Shown here one piece after another: positions 1 through 8,505 of a stretch of DNA of 64,000 nt. The position numbers were made by a program, and so were the translations under genes. The stretch comes from Amycolatopsis deserti (lineage in GTDB: Bacteria > Actinomycetota > Actinomycetes > Mycobacteriales > Pseudonocardiaceae). The stretch's first letter is position 1. Every line of letters starts with the position of its first letter. The notes beneath the pieces were generated by a model. It was given only the letters and a program-made list of their open reading frames with translations, was not told where the DNA came from and ran no database searches. Location: NCBI RefSeq assembly GCF_014653945.1, contig NZ_BNAU01000009.1, forward strand, positions 186,001 through 250,000, given 5' to 3'.

Positions 1-641
1 TAGCCGGCGCCGGTGACGGTCTCCACGACCGGCGGTTCGCCGAGCTTGCGGCGCAACGTGCCCACGGTGATGCGCACGGCGTTGGTGAACGGGTCGGCGT
101 GCTCGTCCCACACCTTGTCCAGCAACGTCTCCGCGCTCACCACGTCCCCGCGCGCGGCCAAGAGCTGTTCGAGCACGCCGAACTCCTTGGGCGTGAGCTG
201 CAACAGCAGGCCGCCGCGTTCCGCGGTGCGGCGCGCGGGGTCGAGGACGACGTCGGCGGCCCGCAGCACCGGCGGGCGGGCCGGGGCGGTGCGCCGGGCC
301 AGTGCCTGGACGCGGGCGACCAGCTCGGAGAACGCGAACGGCTTGCCCAGGTAGTCGTCGGCGCCGAGGCCGAGCCCCTCGACCCGGTCGGCGACCGACC
401 CGGAGGCGGTGAGCATCAGGATCCGGGCCGTGCCGTCCTCGGCCAGGCGGCGGCACACCGTGTCGCCGTGCACCACCGGCAGGTCGCGGTCCAGCACGAC
501 CACGTCGTAGGGCGTGACCGCGCACTTCTCCAGCGCGGCGGCGCCGTCGGCGGCGACGTCCACCGCGAAGCCGTGCCGGCGCAGGCCGGCGACGAGGTAC
601 TTGACCAGGGCCGCCTCGTCCTCGACCACCAGAACCCGCAC
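1..641 (-). CDS. OmpR/PhoB-family response regulator (3' end cut by window edge)
   Basis: DNA-binding response regulator that would act with a sensor kinase lying outside the window. The N-terminal receiver domain (about residues 1-115) shows the acidic pair VEDE near residue 7, the phospho-acceptor Asp51 in VVVLDRDLP and the conserved Lys in LGKPF. A winged-helix output domain follows, with the FTNAVRVTVGTLRRKLG signature. The GTG start at 641 fits VRVLVVEDE, the usual beginning of the family; the nearby ATG at 649 is in another frame. About 213 residues are visible and only the last few are missing. It resembles the regulator at 49977-50633 closely, so the two may be paralogues. Family certain, target unknown. 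Confidence 0.9.
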   Translation of the reverse strand, partial: MRVLVVEDEAALVKYLVAGLRRHGFAVDVAADGAAALEKCAVTPYDVVVLDRDLPVVHGDTVCRRLAEDGTARILMLTASGSVADRVEGLGLGADDYLGKPFAFSELVARVQALARRTAPARPPVLRAADVVLDPARRTAERGGLLLQLTPKEFGVLEQLLAARGDVVSAETLLDKVWDEHADPFTNAVRITVGTLRRKLGEPPVVETVTGAG

Positions 642-663
642 CCGGCCATCTTGGCGGCGCGCG

Positions 664-690
664 GATATGGATCGCGTATGGACCGGGTAT
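664..690 (-). promoter_or_regulatory. 11-bp direct repeats upstream of the response regulator
   Basis: Read on the minus strand, ATACCCGGTCC is followed directly by ATACGCGATCC (9 of 11 identical), then by a further ATAT half. Tandem repeats with an 11-bp period just upstream of the GTG at 641 are typical of OmpR/PhoB-type autoregulatory sites. The assignment is inference. Confidence 0.35.
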
Positions 691-717
691 CGGATGACCA
701 TCGGTGCCGCTCGGTAG

Positions 718-940
718 GTGTCGATGGGCAGCCTGAACGACTACGGGCCCAAGATCGTCACGCTGGACACCGGCGGCATCGCCCACGGCCTGGACACCAC
801 GGTCGAGATCGCCGAGCGCGCGGGCATCGCGGTGGACTACGCCAACCCCGGCGAGATCAACGGCAGGCCGGTCTACCCCGTCGTCGCCGACCGGGTCTCG
901 ATGGGCCGTGCCGTCGGTCACGACGTGCGCGGGTCGGCGA
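718..940 (+). pseudogene. Unrecognised short coding-like fragment
   Basis: A stretch with good third-position GC bias starts at GTG 718 or ATG 724 and encodes about 70 plausible residues (including PKIVTLDTGGIAHGLDTTV and GEINGRPVYPVV). After about position 940 the codon bias fades, although the frame stays open to 1107 and would overlap the LacI gene. I recognise no family. It may be a truncated gene remnant or a small hypothetical protein lying between divergent genes. Confidence 0.25.
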
Positions 941-988
941 GCGCCGGTCCCGTCGAGGGCGCGCCAGGGCCCGGGCAGTCGGCGATGG

Positions 989-1018
989 TTGACACACCGC
1001 CGCCCGGTGGTGTGAAAT
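989..1018 (+). promoter_or_regulatory. Promoter with palindromic operator for the LacI operon
   Basis: A TTGACA box (989-994) stands 18 bases before a TGAAAT-like -10 (1013-1018). Between and overlapping them is an inverted repeat with arms CACACCGCC and GGTGGTGTG (993-1014, 8 of 9 paired). The ATG at 1028 lies about where transcription would begin, so the mRNA may be leaderless. An operator over its own promoter fits autoregulation by the LacI-type protein. Confidence 0.5.
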
Positions 1019-1027
1019 CCACCCGCT

Positions 1028-2059
1028 ATGACAACGTTGTCGTCGGGTCCGGGCAAGGCGTCGCGGCGCGCCACGATGAACGATGTCGCCCGCCTGGCCG
1101 GCGTTAGCATCAAGACGGTCTCGCGGGTCGTCAACGACGAGCCCGCGGTGCACCCGGAGACCGCCGAGCGGGTCCTGGCGGCCATCGACGAGCTGGGCTT
1201 CCGGCGCAACCTCGGCGCCCGCAACCTGCGCCGCGGCTCGACCACCGGCACGATCGGCCTGGTCGTGGAGGACGTCGGCAACCCGTTCTACTCCGAGCTC
1301 ACCCGCGCGGCCGAGAAGGTCGCCACCGCGTTCGGCCGGCACGTGCTGTCCGGCTCGTCGGAGGAGGACTCCGACCGGGAACGCGAGCTGGCTCTGGAGT
1401 TCTGCTCCCGTCGCGTCGACGGCCTGCTCATCGTCCCGGCCGGCACCCAGCACGGCTACCTGCTGCCGGAGATGCGCGCCGGCACCCCGGTGGTGTTCGT
1501 GGACCGCCCGGCCGGGGACATCGCGGCCGACACCGTCCTGGTCGACAACCGGGGCGGCACCGTCGAGGCGGTCGCCCACCTGGCCCGGCACGGGCACCGG
1601 CGGATCGCCTTCGTCGGGGACCGGCCGGACATCTACACCGCCGCCGAGCGCCTGCGCGGCTACCGCGAGGGGTGCGTCCGCGCCGGGCTGCGCTTCGACG
1701 AGCGGCTGGCCATCCTGCGCCCGCCGACCAGGCAGAGCGTCGCCGACGCGGTCGCGCGCCTGCTCGCCGACCCCGACCCGGCCACCGCGATCATCGCCGG
1801 CAACAACCGCGTCACCGTCCACCTGCTGCGGGCGCTGGCCCACGTCACGCCGCGCCCGGCCGTCGTCGGTTTCGACGACTTCGAACTCGCCGACCTGCTC
1901 GACCCGCCGGTGACCGTCGTCGCGCACGACGTGAGCCGTCTCGGGTCGGCGGCGGCCGAGCTGTTGTTCGCCCGCATCAACGGCGATGCCTCCGCACCGA
2001 GAAAGGTTGTCCTGCCCGTGCACCTCGTTCCCCGCGGCTCCGGTGAGGTGGCCCCGTGA
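1028..2059 (+). CDS. LacI-family transcriptional regulator
   Basis: Repressor that probably controls the sugar-uptake operon it heads. The N-terminal helix-turn-helix is clear (MNDVARLAGVSIKTVSRVVN, residues 17-36), followed by the hinge and a periplasmic-binding-protein-like effector domain to residue 343 (GLVVEDVGNPFYSEL, HRRIAFVGDR). ATG 1028 gives a 16-residue lead; ATG 1076 directly before MNDVA is an alternative start. The stop overlaps the next gene by 4 bases (GTGA), so regulator, isomerase and ABC genes form one operon. The effector is presumably the sugar carried by the transporter or its phosphate; the sequence does not say which. Confidence 0.92.
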   Translation: MTTLSSGPGKASRRATMNDVARLAGVSIKTVSRVVNDEPAVHPETAERVLAAIDELGFRRNLGARNLRRGSTTGTIGLVVEDVGNPFYSELTRAAEKVATAFGRHVLSGSSEEDSDRERELALEFCSRRVDGLLIVPAGTQHGYLLPEMRAGTPVVFVDRPAGDIAADTVLVDNRGGTVEAVAHLARHGHRRIAFVGDRPDIYTAAERLRGYREGCVRAGLRFDERLAILRPPTRQSVADAVARLLADPDPATAIIAGNNRVTVHLLRALAHVTPRPAVVGFDDFELADLLDPPVTVVAHDVSRLGSAAAELLFARINGDASAPRKVVLPVHLVPRGSGEVAP

Positions 2060-3081
2060 CCGCCCCGATCAAGCTCCCGGCCAACCAGCCGGCCCAGTTC
2101 TACCGCGGCGGCGCGGCCATCGCCGCGCTGCGCGGAGTGTCCGAACAGGACTCCGCGTTCGGCCCGGAGGACTGGGTCGCCTCGACCACGACCCGCTTCG
2201 GCCAGGAGGAGGCCGGGCTGACCCGGCTGCCGGACGGCCGCTGGCTGCGCGACGCGGTCCGCGACGACCCGGAGTCCTGGCTCGGCGCCGAGCACGTGGC
2301 CGCCTTCCACGACTCCACCGCGCTGCTGGTCAAGCTGCTCGACGCCGGCCAGCGGCTGCCGGTGCACTTCCACCCCACCGACGCCTTCGCGCGCGAGCAC
2401 TTCGACTCGCACTTCGGCAAGACCGAGGCCTGGATCGTGGTCGGCACCAGCGGCGACGACCCGCGCGTCTACCCCGGGTTCCGGGAGACGGTCAGCCCAG
2501 CCACGGTGAACCAATGGGTGCGCGAGCAAGACACCGACGCGATGCTCGGCGCGCTGAACAGCGTCGCGGTCCGCCCCGGCGACACGGTCTACATCCCGGC
2601 CGGTCTGCCGCACGCGATCGGCGCGGGCGTGTTCGTGGTCGAACTCCAGCAGCCGACCGACTTCTCGCTCACCATCGAGTGGCGGAACTTCCTGGACGAC
2701 CCGGACCAGGGGCACCTCGGACTCGGGTTCGACACCGCGCTGCGGGCCCTGGACACCTCCGGCTGGGACGACGACCGGCTGGCGAGCATCGTCAAGCACA
2801 CGGCTGAGGAGGAAGGGTCCACTGTGGACCTGCTGGCCGCCGGGTCGGCCGGGTTCTTCCGCGCCGACCAGCTGCGCCCGTCCCCCGCGCTCGCGCTCGA
2901 CCCGTCCTTCGCCGTGCTGGTGGCGCTCGACGGCGAGGGCACGCTGCGCACCGAGCACGGCGGCGAGATCGCCGTGGCGAAGGGCGAGACGCTGGTCGTG
3001 CCGCACGCCGCCGGGCAGCTCGAACTGGCCGGCGAGGTGACCGTCATCCGCTGCCGTCCCCCGGCTCCCGGAGCGCACTGA
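2056..3081 (+). CDS. Class I mannose-6-phosphate isomerase-like cupin protein
   Basis: Cytoplasmic sugar-phosphate isomerase of the type I phosphomannose isomerase fold (341 residues). The metal-site motif HFHPTD (residues 104-109), a downstream Glu at about 124 and YIPAGLPHAIG (179-189) are the zinc-binding and active-site elements of this cupin family; a second cupin region follows near the C-terminus. GTG 2056 overlaps the lacI stop, and the stop at 3081 shares a base with the next ATG. Being embedded in a sugar ABC operon suggests it converts the imported sugar after phosphorylation. Mannose is the family default; the real substrate is not proven. Confidence 0.8.
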   Translation: MTAPIKLPANQPAQFYRGGAAIAALRGVSEQDSAFGPEDWVASTTTRFGQEEAGLTRLPDGRWLRDAVRDDPESWLGAEHVAAFHDSTALLVKLLDAGQRLPVHFHPTDAFAREHFDSHFGKTEAWIVVGTSGDDPRVYPGFRETVSPATVNQWVREQDTDAMLGALNSVAVRPGDTVYIPAGLPHAIGAGVFVVELQQPTDFSLTIEWRNFLDDPDQGHLGLGFDTALRALDTSGWDDDRLASIVKHTAEEEGSTVDLLAAGSAGFFRADQLRPSPALALDPSFAVLVALDGEGTLRTEHGGEIAVAKGETLVVPHAAGQLELAGEVTVIRCRPPAPGAH

Positions 3082-3848
3082 TGACCGACACCGTCCTGCT
3101 CGACGCGCGGAACCTGGTCAAGCACTACGGTTCGGTGGAGGCCCTGCGCGGCGCCTCCTTCCAGGCCCGCGCGGGTGAGGTGACCGCACTGATCGGCGAC
3201 AACGGCGCGGGGAAGTCCACCCTCGTCAAGTGCCTGTCCGGCGCGGAACAACCGACCAGCGGCGAGATCCGGCTGGACGGCAGGACGGTGTCGCTCGACT
3301 CGCCGGTGACCGCGCGGCGCCTGGGCATCGAGACGGTGTACCAGGACCTCGCCGTCGCCCCGGAACTCGATCCGGCGGCGAACCTGTTCCTCGGCCGGGA
3401 GATCCGCCGGAAGGGCGTCCTCGGCAGGCTCGGCATGCTCGACAAGGCCGAGATGCGGCGGCGCGCGATCGAGGAGTTCCAGCGGCTCGGGGTGACGCTG
3501 CAGAGCACCGACGTGCCGATCGGCTCGCTGTCCGGCGGGCAGCGGCAGAGCGTCGCGGTGGCGCGGTCGGTGGTGTGGGCGTCGAAGGTCGTGTTCATGG
3601 ACGAGCCGACCGCCGCGCTCGGCGTGGTGCAGCGGGAACGGGTGCTGGACGTGATCCGCCGGGTCCGCGACGAGGGCATCGCGGTGGTGCTGATCAGCCA
3701 CAACATGCCCGAGGTGCTGTCGGTGGCCGACCGGGTGGAGGTGCTGCGGCTGGGCACCCGGGTGGCCCGGTTCGTGGCGGCCGAGACCAAGCTCGAGGAC
3801 CTGGTGGCGGCGATGACCGGCGCACTGACCCACGAGGAGGCGGCGTGA
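3081..3848 (+). CDS. Sugar ABC transporter ATP-binding protein
   Basis: Single-ABC-domain ATPase (255 residues) that energises import by the adjacent permease. Walker A is GDNGAGKST (39-47), the signature is LSGGQRQ, and Walker B ends in FMDEPTAALG. It resembles the FrcA group, which carries one nucleotide-binding domain instead of the tandem pair found in RbsA/XylG, so it should act as a homodimer. The ATG shares its A with the preceding TGA; the 3' end overlaps the permease start by 4 bases. Both arrangements indicate translational coupling. Confidence 0.92.
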   Translation: MTDTVLLDARNLVKHYGSVEALRGASFQARAGEVTALIGDNGAGKSTLVKCLSGAEQPTSGEIRLDGRTVSLDSPVTARRLGIETVYQDLAVAPELDPAANLFLGREIRRKGVLGRLGMLDKAEMRRRAIEEFQRLGVTLQSTDVPIGSLSGGQRQSVAVARSVVWASKVVFMDEPTAALGVVQRERVLDVIRRVRDEGIAVVLISHNMPEVLSVADRVEVLRLGTRVARFVAAETKLEDLVAAMTGALTHEEAA

Positions 3849-4879
3849 GCACGGCGGTCCAGACCGAGGTGAGCGGCGGGATCGGCAAGCGGTCCCTGGG
3901 GCAGCGGCTGATCGGCGCCAACACGTTCTGGATCGCCCTGGCGCTGCTCGCGCTGATCGCGGTGTTCACCGTGCTCGCGCCGAACGAGTTCGCCACCGTG
4001 TTCACATTCCAGACGCTGCTGATCGAGACGTCGGTGCTGCTGGTGCTGTCGGTCGGGATGACGTTCGCGATCATCACCTCCGGCATCGACCTGTCCGTCG
4101 GCTCGGTGCTGATCTTCTCCGGCATGGTGTGCGGCAAGACGATGGAGGCCCTGTCCGGCGGCAACGCGAGCGCCGCCGGCTGGGGCGTGATCACCGTCGG
4201 GCTGATCGCCGCGGTGCTGGCCGGTACGGCGTGGGGTCTGATCAACGGGTTCCTCATCGCGGTGGCGAAGATCCCGCCGCTGATCGTGACGCTCGGCTCG
4301 ATGGGCGCCGCGCTCGGGGCGGCGTACCTGCTCAACGGCGGCTCCGACGTGCGCAGCGTGCCGACCACGCTGAACCGCACGCTCGGCTACGGCACGTCGT
4401 TCGGCGGCGTCCCGAACCTGGTGCTGGTGGCCGCGGTGATCACCCTGATCGGCGCGTGGCTGCTGCACACGACCCGCTTCGGCCGCTACACCTACGCCGT
4501 CGGGTCGAACGCCGAGGCCGCGCGCCGGGCCGGGATCGGGGTGACCGCGCACCTGCTCAAGGTGTACCTGCTGACCGGGTTCCTGGCCGGGGTGGCGGGT
4601 TTCCTGTCGCTGGCCTACTACGCCTCGACCACGATCACCGCGCACACCAACGACAACCTCAACGCGATCGCGGCGACCGTGATGGGCGGGACGAGCCTGT
4701 TCGGTGGGGTCGGATCGGTGCTGGGCACGGTGATCGGGGTGTTCATCCCGGCCGTGCTGAAGAAGGGCTTCAACATCACGCACGTGCAGGACTTCTGGCA
4801 GATGATCGCGGTCGGCGCGGTGCTGGTGGCCGCGGTGTGGTTCGACCAGCGGCGCCGTCGGGCACGCAGTTCCCGCTGA
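3845..4879 (+). CDS. Sugar ABC transporter permease (BPD_transp_2 type)
   Basis: Integral membrane permease (344 residues) of the ribose/fructose-type ABC importers. It has an N-terminal cytoplasmic stretch and then about eight to ten hydrophobic helices. The family motif is visible in GMTFAIITSGIDLSVGSV (about residues 72-89), and MGGTSLFGGVGSVLGTVIG lies near the C-terminus. The GTG start overlaps the ATPase stop. Partner of the lipoprotein encoded 33 bp downstream. Confidence 0.92.
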   Translation: MSTAVQTEVSGGIGKRSLGQRLIGANTFWIALALLALIAVFTVLAPNEFATVFTFQTLLIETSVLLVLSVGMTFAIITSGIDLSVGSVLIFSGMVCGKTMEALSGGNASAAGWGVITVGLIAAVLAGTAWGLINGFLIAVAKIPPLIVTLGSMGAALGAAYLLNGGSDVRSVPTTLNRTLGYGTSFGGVPNLVLVAAVITLIGAWLLHTTRFGRYTYAVGSNAEAARRAGIGVTAHLLKVYLLTGFLAGVAGFLSLAYYASTTITAHTNDNLNAIAATVMGGTSLFGGVGSVLGTVIGVFIPAVLKKGFNITHVQDFWQMIAVGAVLVAAVWFDQRRRRARSSR

Positions 4880-4911
4880 GATCCGTACAACGAGGTAGGG
4901 AGAGGGATCGG

Positions 4912-5886
4912 ATGAAGTTGGTGCAGATCGCCGGACTGGCGGCGACCGCGGTGCTGCTGGCTGCTTGCGGATCGGGTCAGGTCGGCGGCTCCGGCGGCGC
5001 GCCGGTGGAGAACAACAAGCGGCTGACGCTCATCCCGGGGGTGCAGGCGGAGCCGTTCTACATTTCGATGCAGTGCGGCGCGCAGGCCGAGGCGCAGAAG
5101 CTGGGCTACACGCTGGACACCTCGGCGCCGCAGAAGTTCGACGCCGCGCTGCAGACGGAGAAGGTCAACGCGCTGGGGTCGAACCCGCCGGCCGCGCTGC
5201 TCATCGCGCCGACCGACGACACGGCGATGCTCGCGCCGATCCAGCAGGTCGCCTCGCGCGGGGTCAAGATCATCGAGGTGGACACCTCGCTGAAGGACAC
5301 CAGTGTGGCGCGGTCGTCGATCTCGTCGGACAACACGCAGGGCGGGCAGCTCGCCGCGGACACGCTGGCGCAGCTGACCGCCGGGAAGTCCGGCTCGGTG
5401 CTGGTGCTGGACACGATCGCGGGCACCTCGACGACGAACGCGCGCGCGGCCGGGTTCGAGGAGCAGCTCAAGAAGTACCCGAACCTGAAGTCGGTGGGCA
5501 TCCAGTTCACGCAGAACGAGCCGGAGCAGGCCGCGTCGAAGGTGACCGCGGCGCTGGCGTCCACACCGGACCTGGTGGGGATCTTCGCGACCAACCTCAA
5601 CACCGGTGAGGGCACGGCGACGGGTCTGCGCAACGCCGGCAAGGTGGGCCAGGTGCAGCTGGTCGGGTTCGACGCCAGTCCGTCCGAAGTGGAGGGTCTG
5701 CGCAACGGCGAGTACCAGGCGCTGATCGCGCAGGACCCGGCGATGATCGGGCAGCGGGGCGTGCAGCAGGCGGTCGCCGCGCTGGAGGGCAAGCCGGTGG
5801 AGCGCAACCTGACCGCGCCGCTGCACTCCATCACGAAGGCGAACATGGACGCCAACAGCCAGTACTTCTACAAGCAGTCCTGCTGA
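4912..5886 (+). CDS. Sugar ABC transporter substrate-binding lipoprotein
   Basis: Extracytoplasmic solute receptor (324 residues). The N-terminus is a lipoprotein signal with the lipobox LLAAC, lipidated Cys19. A type I periplasmic-binding fold follows (peripla_BP_4 style), with GQLAADTLAQL and LVGFDASPSEVEGLRNG typical of ribose/fructose-type receptors. ATG 4912 follows GGGAGAGGGATCG, a good ribosome binding site. It is the last gene of the operon and is followed at once by a strong terminator. The ligand cannot be deduced. Confidence 0.92.
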   Translation: MKLVQIAGLAATAVLLAACGSGQVGGSGGAPVENNKRLTLIPGVQAEPFYISMQCGAQAEAQKLGYTLDTSAPQKFDAALQTEKVNALGSNPPAALLIAPTDDTAMLAPIQQVASRGVKIIEVDTSLKDTSVARSSISSDNTQGGQLAADTLAQLTAGKSGSVLVLDTIAGTSTTNARAAGFEEQLKKYPNLKSVGIQFTQNEPEQAASKVTAALASTPDLVGIFATNLNTGEGTATGLRNAGKVGQVQLVGFDASPSEVEGLRNGEYQALIAQDPAMIGQRGVQQAVAALEGKPVERNLTAPLHSITKANMDANSQYFYKQSC

Positions 5887-5891
5887 GGGGG

Positions 5892-5933
5892 CCGGGGAGG
5901 TGCGCCCCTGGGGGTACGCACCTCCCCGGTTTT
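5892..5933 (+). terminator. Rho-independent terminator of the sugar operon
   Basis: Perfect 13-bp stem, CCGGGGAGGTGCG (5892-5904) with CGCACCTCCCCGG (5917-5929), followed by TTTT. It sits six bases after the operon stop and separates it from the convergent gene. Confidence 0.9.
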
Positions 5934-6643
5934 CACCGCAGGGTCTTCAGGTGCTCGGCCAGCCACCCGCGGGCGGCCCGCCACAGCCCGGCGCCGAGCG
6001 AGATCCGCGCGACGCCCAGCTCGGCCAGTTCGGCGACGGGACCGTTGGCGTTGACCGCGGCCGGGCTCACCGCCCGCACGAACTCGCCCAGGACCTCGCG
6101 GTCCCGCAGCAGGATCGGGTACACGCAGTCCGCCCCGGCCTCGAGGTAGGCCCGGGCCCGCTCGATCGCCTCCGGCAGCACCGCGCGCGGGTCGGTGGCG
6201 CGCAGGAACACGTCGATCCGCGCGTTGATCACCAGGTCCCGGCCCGCGGCCGCGCGCACCGCCGCCAGCCGGGCCGCCTGCTCGTCCACCGGCCGCAGGG
6301 CGCCGCGCGCGTGGTCGGTGTCCTCGTAGTTGCACCCGACCGCGCCGGTCGCCAGCAGTCGTTCGGCGAACTCGGCCCCGGACAGCCCGTAGCCGCTCTC
6401 GGCGTCCACCGTCACCGGCACCGACACCGCACGAGCGATGCGGGCCGCGGCGGCGAACATCTCCTCGGCCGGCGCGGCCTCGCCGTCCGGGTAGCCGAGC
6501 GCGGCGGCGACCGCGACCGAGGACGTGGCCACCACCGGGAACCCGGCCTCCTCGACCAGGCGCGCGGTGTCGGCGTCCCACGCGTTCGGCAGGATCAGCG
6601 GGTCGCCCGGGACGTGCAGCGCCCGCAGCGCCTCGGCGGTCAC
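5933..6643 (-). CDS. Isocitrate lyase/PEP mutase superfamily protein
   Basis: Predicted C-C or P-C bond lyase with the PEP-mutase TIM-barrel fold (236 residues). Typical elements are ILPNAWDADTARLVEEAGF near the N-terminus, VPVTVDAESGYG with metal-binding acids, GCNYEDTD, and LVINARIDVFLR. The true substrate of this subgroup (small oxaloacetate or methylisocitrate-like acids) is not known from sequence. GTG 6643 overlaps the upstream AhpD-like gene by 4 bases, so the two are cotranscribed and translationally coupled. The divergent MocR regulator is the likely controller. Confidence 0.82.
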   Translation of the reverse strand: MTAEALRALHVPGDPLILPNAWDADTARLVEEAGFPVVATSSVAVAAALGYPDGEAAPAEEMFAAAARIARAVSVPVTVDAESGYGLSGAEFAERLLATGAVGCNYEDTDHARGALRPVDEQAARLAAVRAAAGRDLVINARIDVFLRATDPRAVLPEAIERARAYLEAGADCVYPILLRDREVLGEFVRAVSPAAVNANGPVAELAELGVARISLGAGLWRAARGWLAEHLKTLR

Positions 6644-7104
6644 TTCGGGTTCACCGGGAGCGGCTTGTGGCTGGTGACGCCGAGCCGGTTGAAGGCGTTG
6701 ATCACCGTGGCCGCCCAGGCGACCGCGACGTACTGCTCTTCGGTGAAGACGCTGGTCGCCTGTTGGTAGACGTCGTCGGGCACGTCCTGGTGCTGCGGCA
6801 GCCGGGTCATCGCGTCGGTCAGCGCGAGCGCGGCCCGCTCCTGCTCGGTGTAGAGGTCGGTCTCCCACCACGCGCTGAGCATGATGATCCGCCGCTCGCT
6901 CTCCCCCAGCTTGCGGGCGTCGCGCGAGTGCAGGTCGAGGCAGTAGGCGCACCCGTTGAGCATCGACGCGCGGATCTTCACCAGCTCGATCAGCCGCTGG
7001 TCCAGTCCCGCGTTGGCGGCCGCCTTCTCGACGACGGTGTGCAGCTGGATGATCGACTGGTAGGCCTCGGGCAGCGCGGCGGACAACTGGATTCGCTTGG
7101 TCAT
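6640..7104 (-). CDS. AhpD-like carboxymuconolactone decarboxylase family protein
   Basis: Small all-helical peroxidase-type protein (154 residues). The redox motif CAYCLDLHSRDARKLG (about residues 57-72) gives the CxxC...H pattern of alkylhydroperoxidase AhpD-like proteins, which reduce peroxides or act as thiol-linked antioxidants. The ATG at 7104 is the first in frame. It overlaps the following PEP-mutase-like gene and is divergent from a MocR-type regulator only 45 bp away. Confidence 0.88.
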   Translation of the reverse strand: MTKRIQLSAALPEAYQSIIQLHTVVEKAAANAGLDQRLIELVKIRASMLNGCAYCLDLHSRDARKLGESERRIIMLSAWWETDLYTEQERAALALTDAMTRLPQHQDVPDDVYQQATSVFTEEQYVAVAWAATVINAFNRLGVTSHKPLPVNPK

Positions 7105-7137
7105 GCGACCACGCTATCCGCCGCTGGCCCACGAGTA

Positions 7138-7173
7138 TGGTCCAGTTTCGTGACAGGTTCCTGGTCCAGTTCC
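7138..7173 (+). promoter_or_regulatory. Direct-repeat operator for the MocR-type regulator
   Basis: Two near-identical 12-mers, TGGTCCAGTTTC (7138-7149) and TGGTCCAGTTCC (7162-7173), lie in the same orientation 24 bp apart. The second is inside the first codons of the regulator. Direct repeats over the shared divergent promoter are the usual architecture of MocR/PdxR binding sites. Position and repetition are seen; the function is inferred. Confidence 0.55.
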
Positions 7174-8505
7174 GATCTGCATCTCGACTGGTCGCCCTCG
7201 GATGGCAGGCGCGGGCTCGCCGACGCGTTGCGGCGCGCCGTTCGTGAAGGGCGGCTCGCTCCCGGCACGGCGTTGCCGTCCACGCGCGCGCTCGCCGCCG
7301 ATCTCGGCATCGCGCGCGGCACCGTCACGCGCGTCTACAGCGACCTGACCGCCGAGGGGTACCTGCGCACCAGGCAGGGCGCGCCCACGCGCGTCGCCGC
7401 GGACACCCACACGCCGGCCGAACCGCGCGAGAAGTCCGGGCCGCCGACGTCCGCCTGGTTCCGGGACGCGCGGTGGGACCTGTTCCCCGGGCGGCCGGAT
7501 CTGTCGGCGTTCCCGCGGGCGGCGTGGGCGTCCGCCACGCGCCGGGTGCTGCAGTCGATGCCCGCCGGCGCGTTCGACTACGGCGATCCGGCCGGGCCGG
7601 CCGCGCTGCGCGAAGCCCTGGCCCGGTACCTCGCGCGCAGCCGCGGCGTGCTCGCGGAGCCGGACCGGATCGTGGTGTGCGGCGGCTACTCGCACGCGAT
7701 CGGTGTGCTGGGGCACCTGTTCGACGAGATCGCCTTCGAGGATCCGTCGCTGCCGGAGTTCCGCGAGGGCGCGGCTCGTGGCGGCGCGGAGGTCGTGCCG
7801 GTGCCGGTGGACGAGCGCGGGATCCGGGTGTCCGAACTGGACAGTCCAGTGGTGGTCGTGACGGCGGCGCACCAGTACCCGCTCGGGGTCACGCTCGCGC
7901 CGGAACGCCGCTCCGCGCTGGCCGGCTGGGCGGCGGCGGGTGGCCTGGTGATCGAGGACGACTACGACGGCGAGTTCCGCTTCGACCGACAGCCGGTCGG
8001 GGCGGTGCAGTCGCTGGCGCCGGAGCGGATCATCTACGCCGGCGGGGTCAGCAAGACACTGGCGCCGGCGCTGCGGATCGGGTGGCTGGTCCTGCCGCGG
8101 CGGCTGGTCGGCCCGGTGCGCGACACGATGGCGGCGCTGGGCTGGCGCGCGCCGGTGGTGGACCACCTGGTCCTCGCCGAGCTGCTGAACTCCGGCGCCT
8201 ACGACCGGCACGTCCGGCAGCGCCGGGTCGCCTACCGCCGCCGCCGCGACCGGCTGCTCGCCGCGCTGCCGCGGGAGTTCGTGCCGGAAGGCATCTCCGC
8301 GGGGCTGCACCTGGTGCTGCGCGTGCCCGACGAGGGTGCGGTGCTGAGGGCACTGCGCCGCCGCTCGGTGTCGGTGGACCACCTGAGCCGCTACTGGGTG
8401 CGCTCGGGCCCCGGCGGACTGGTGATCGGATACGCGACCCCGGCGGAGCACGCGTTCGGCCCAGCGGTGGAAGCCCTGGTGGACGGCCTACGAGCGGTCG
8501 CGTAG
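7150..8505 (+). CDS. MocR/PdxR-type GntR regulator with aminotransferase domain
   Basis: Chimeric regulator (451 residues): an N-terminal GntR winged helix (about 15-80; ALPSTRALAADLGIARGTVT) is linked to a fold-type I aminotransferase-like domain. The PLP region is intact, with VIEDDYDGEFRF and the Schiff-base lysine in YAGGVSKTLAPALRIGW. Such proteins sense PLP or amino compounds. The GTG start is placed just before the GntR domain; the transcript may be almost leaderless. It is divergent from the ahpD-like/PEP-mutase pair, its probable target. The effector is unknown. Confidence 0.88.
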   Translation: MTGSWSSSDLHLDWSPSDGRRGLADALRRAVREGRLAPGTALPSTRALAADLGIARGTVTRVYSDLTAEGYLRTRQGAPTRVAADTHTPAEPREKSGPPTSAWFRDARWDLFPGRPDLSAFPRAAWASATRRVLQSMPAGAFDYGDPAGPAALREALARYLARSRGVLAEPDRIVVCGGYSHAIGVLGHLFDEIAFEDPSLPEFREGAARGGAEVVPVPVDERGIRVSELDSPVVVVTAAHQYPLGVTLAPERRSALAGWAAAGGLVIEDDYDGEFRFDRQPVGAVQSLAPERIIYAGGVSKTLAPALRIGWLVLPRRLVGPVRDTMAALGWRAPVVDHLVLAELLNSGAYDRHVRQRRVAYRRRRDRLLAALPREFVPEGISAGLHLVLRVPDEGAVLRALRRRSVSVDHLSRYWVRSGPGGLVIGYATPAEHAFGPAVEALVDGLRAVA

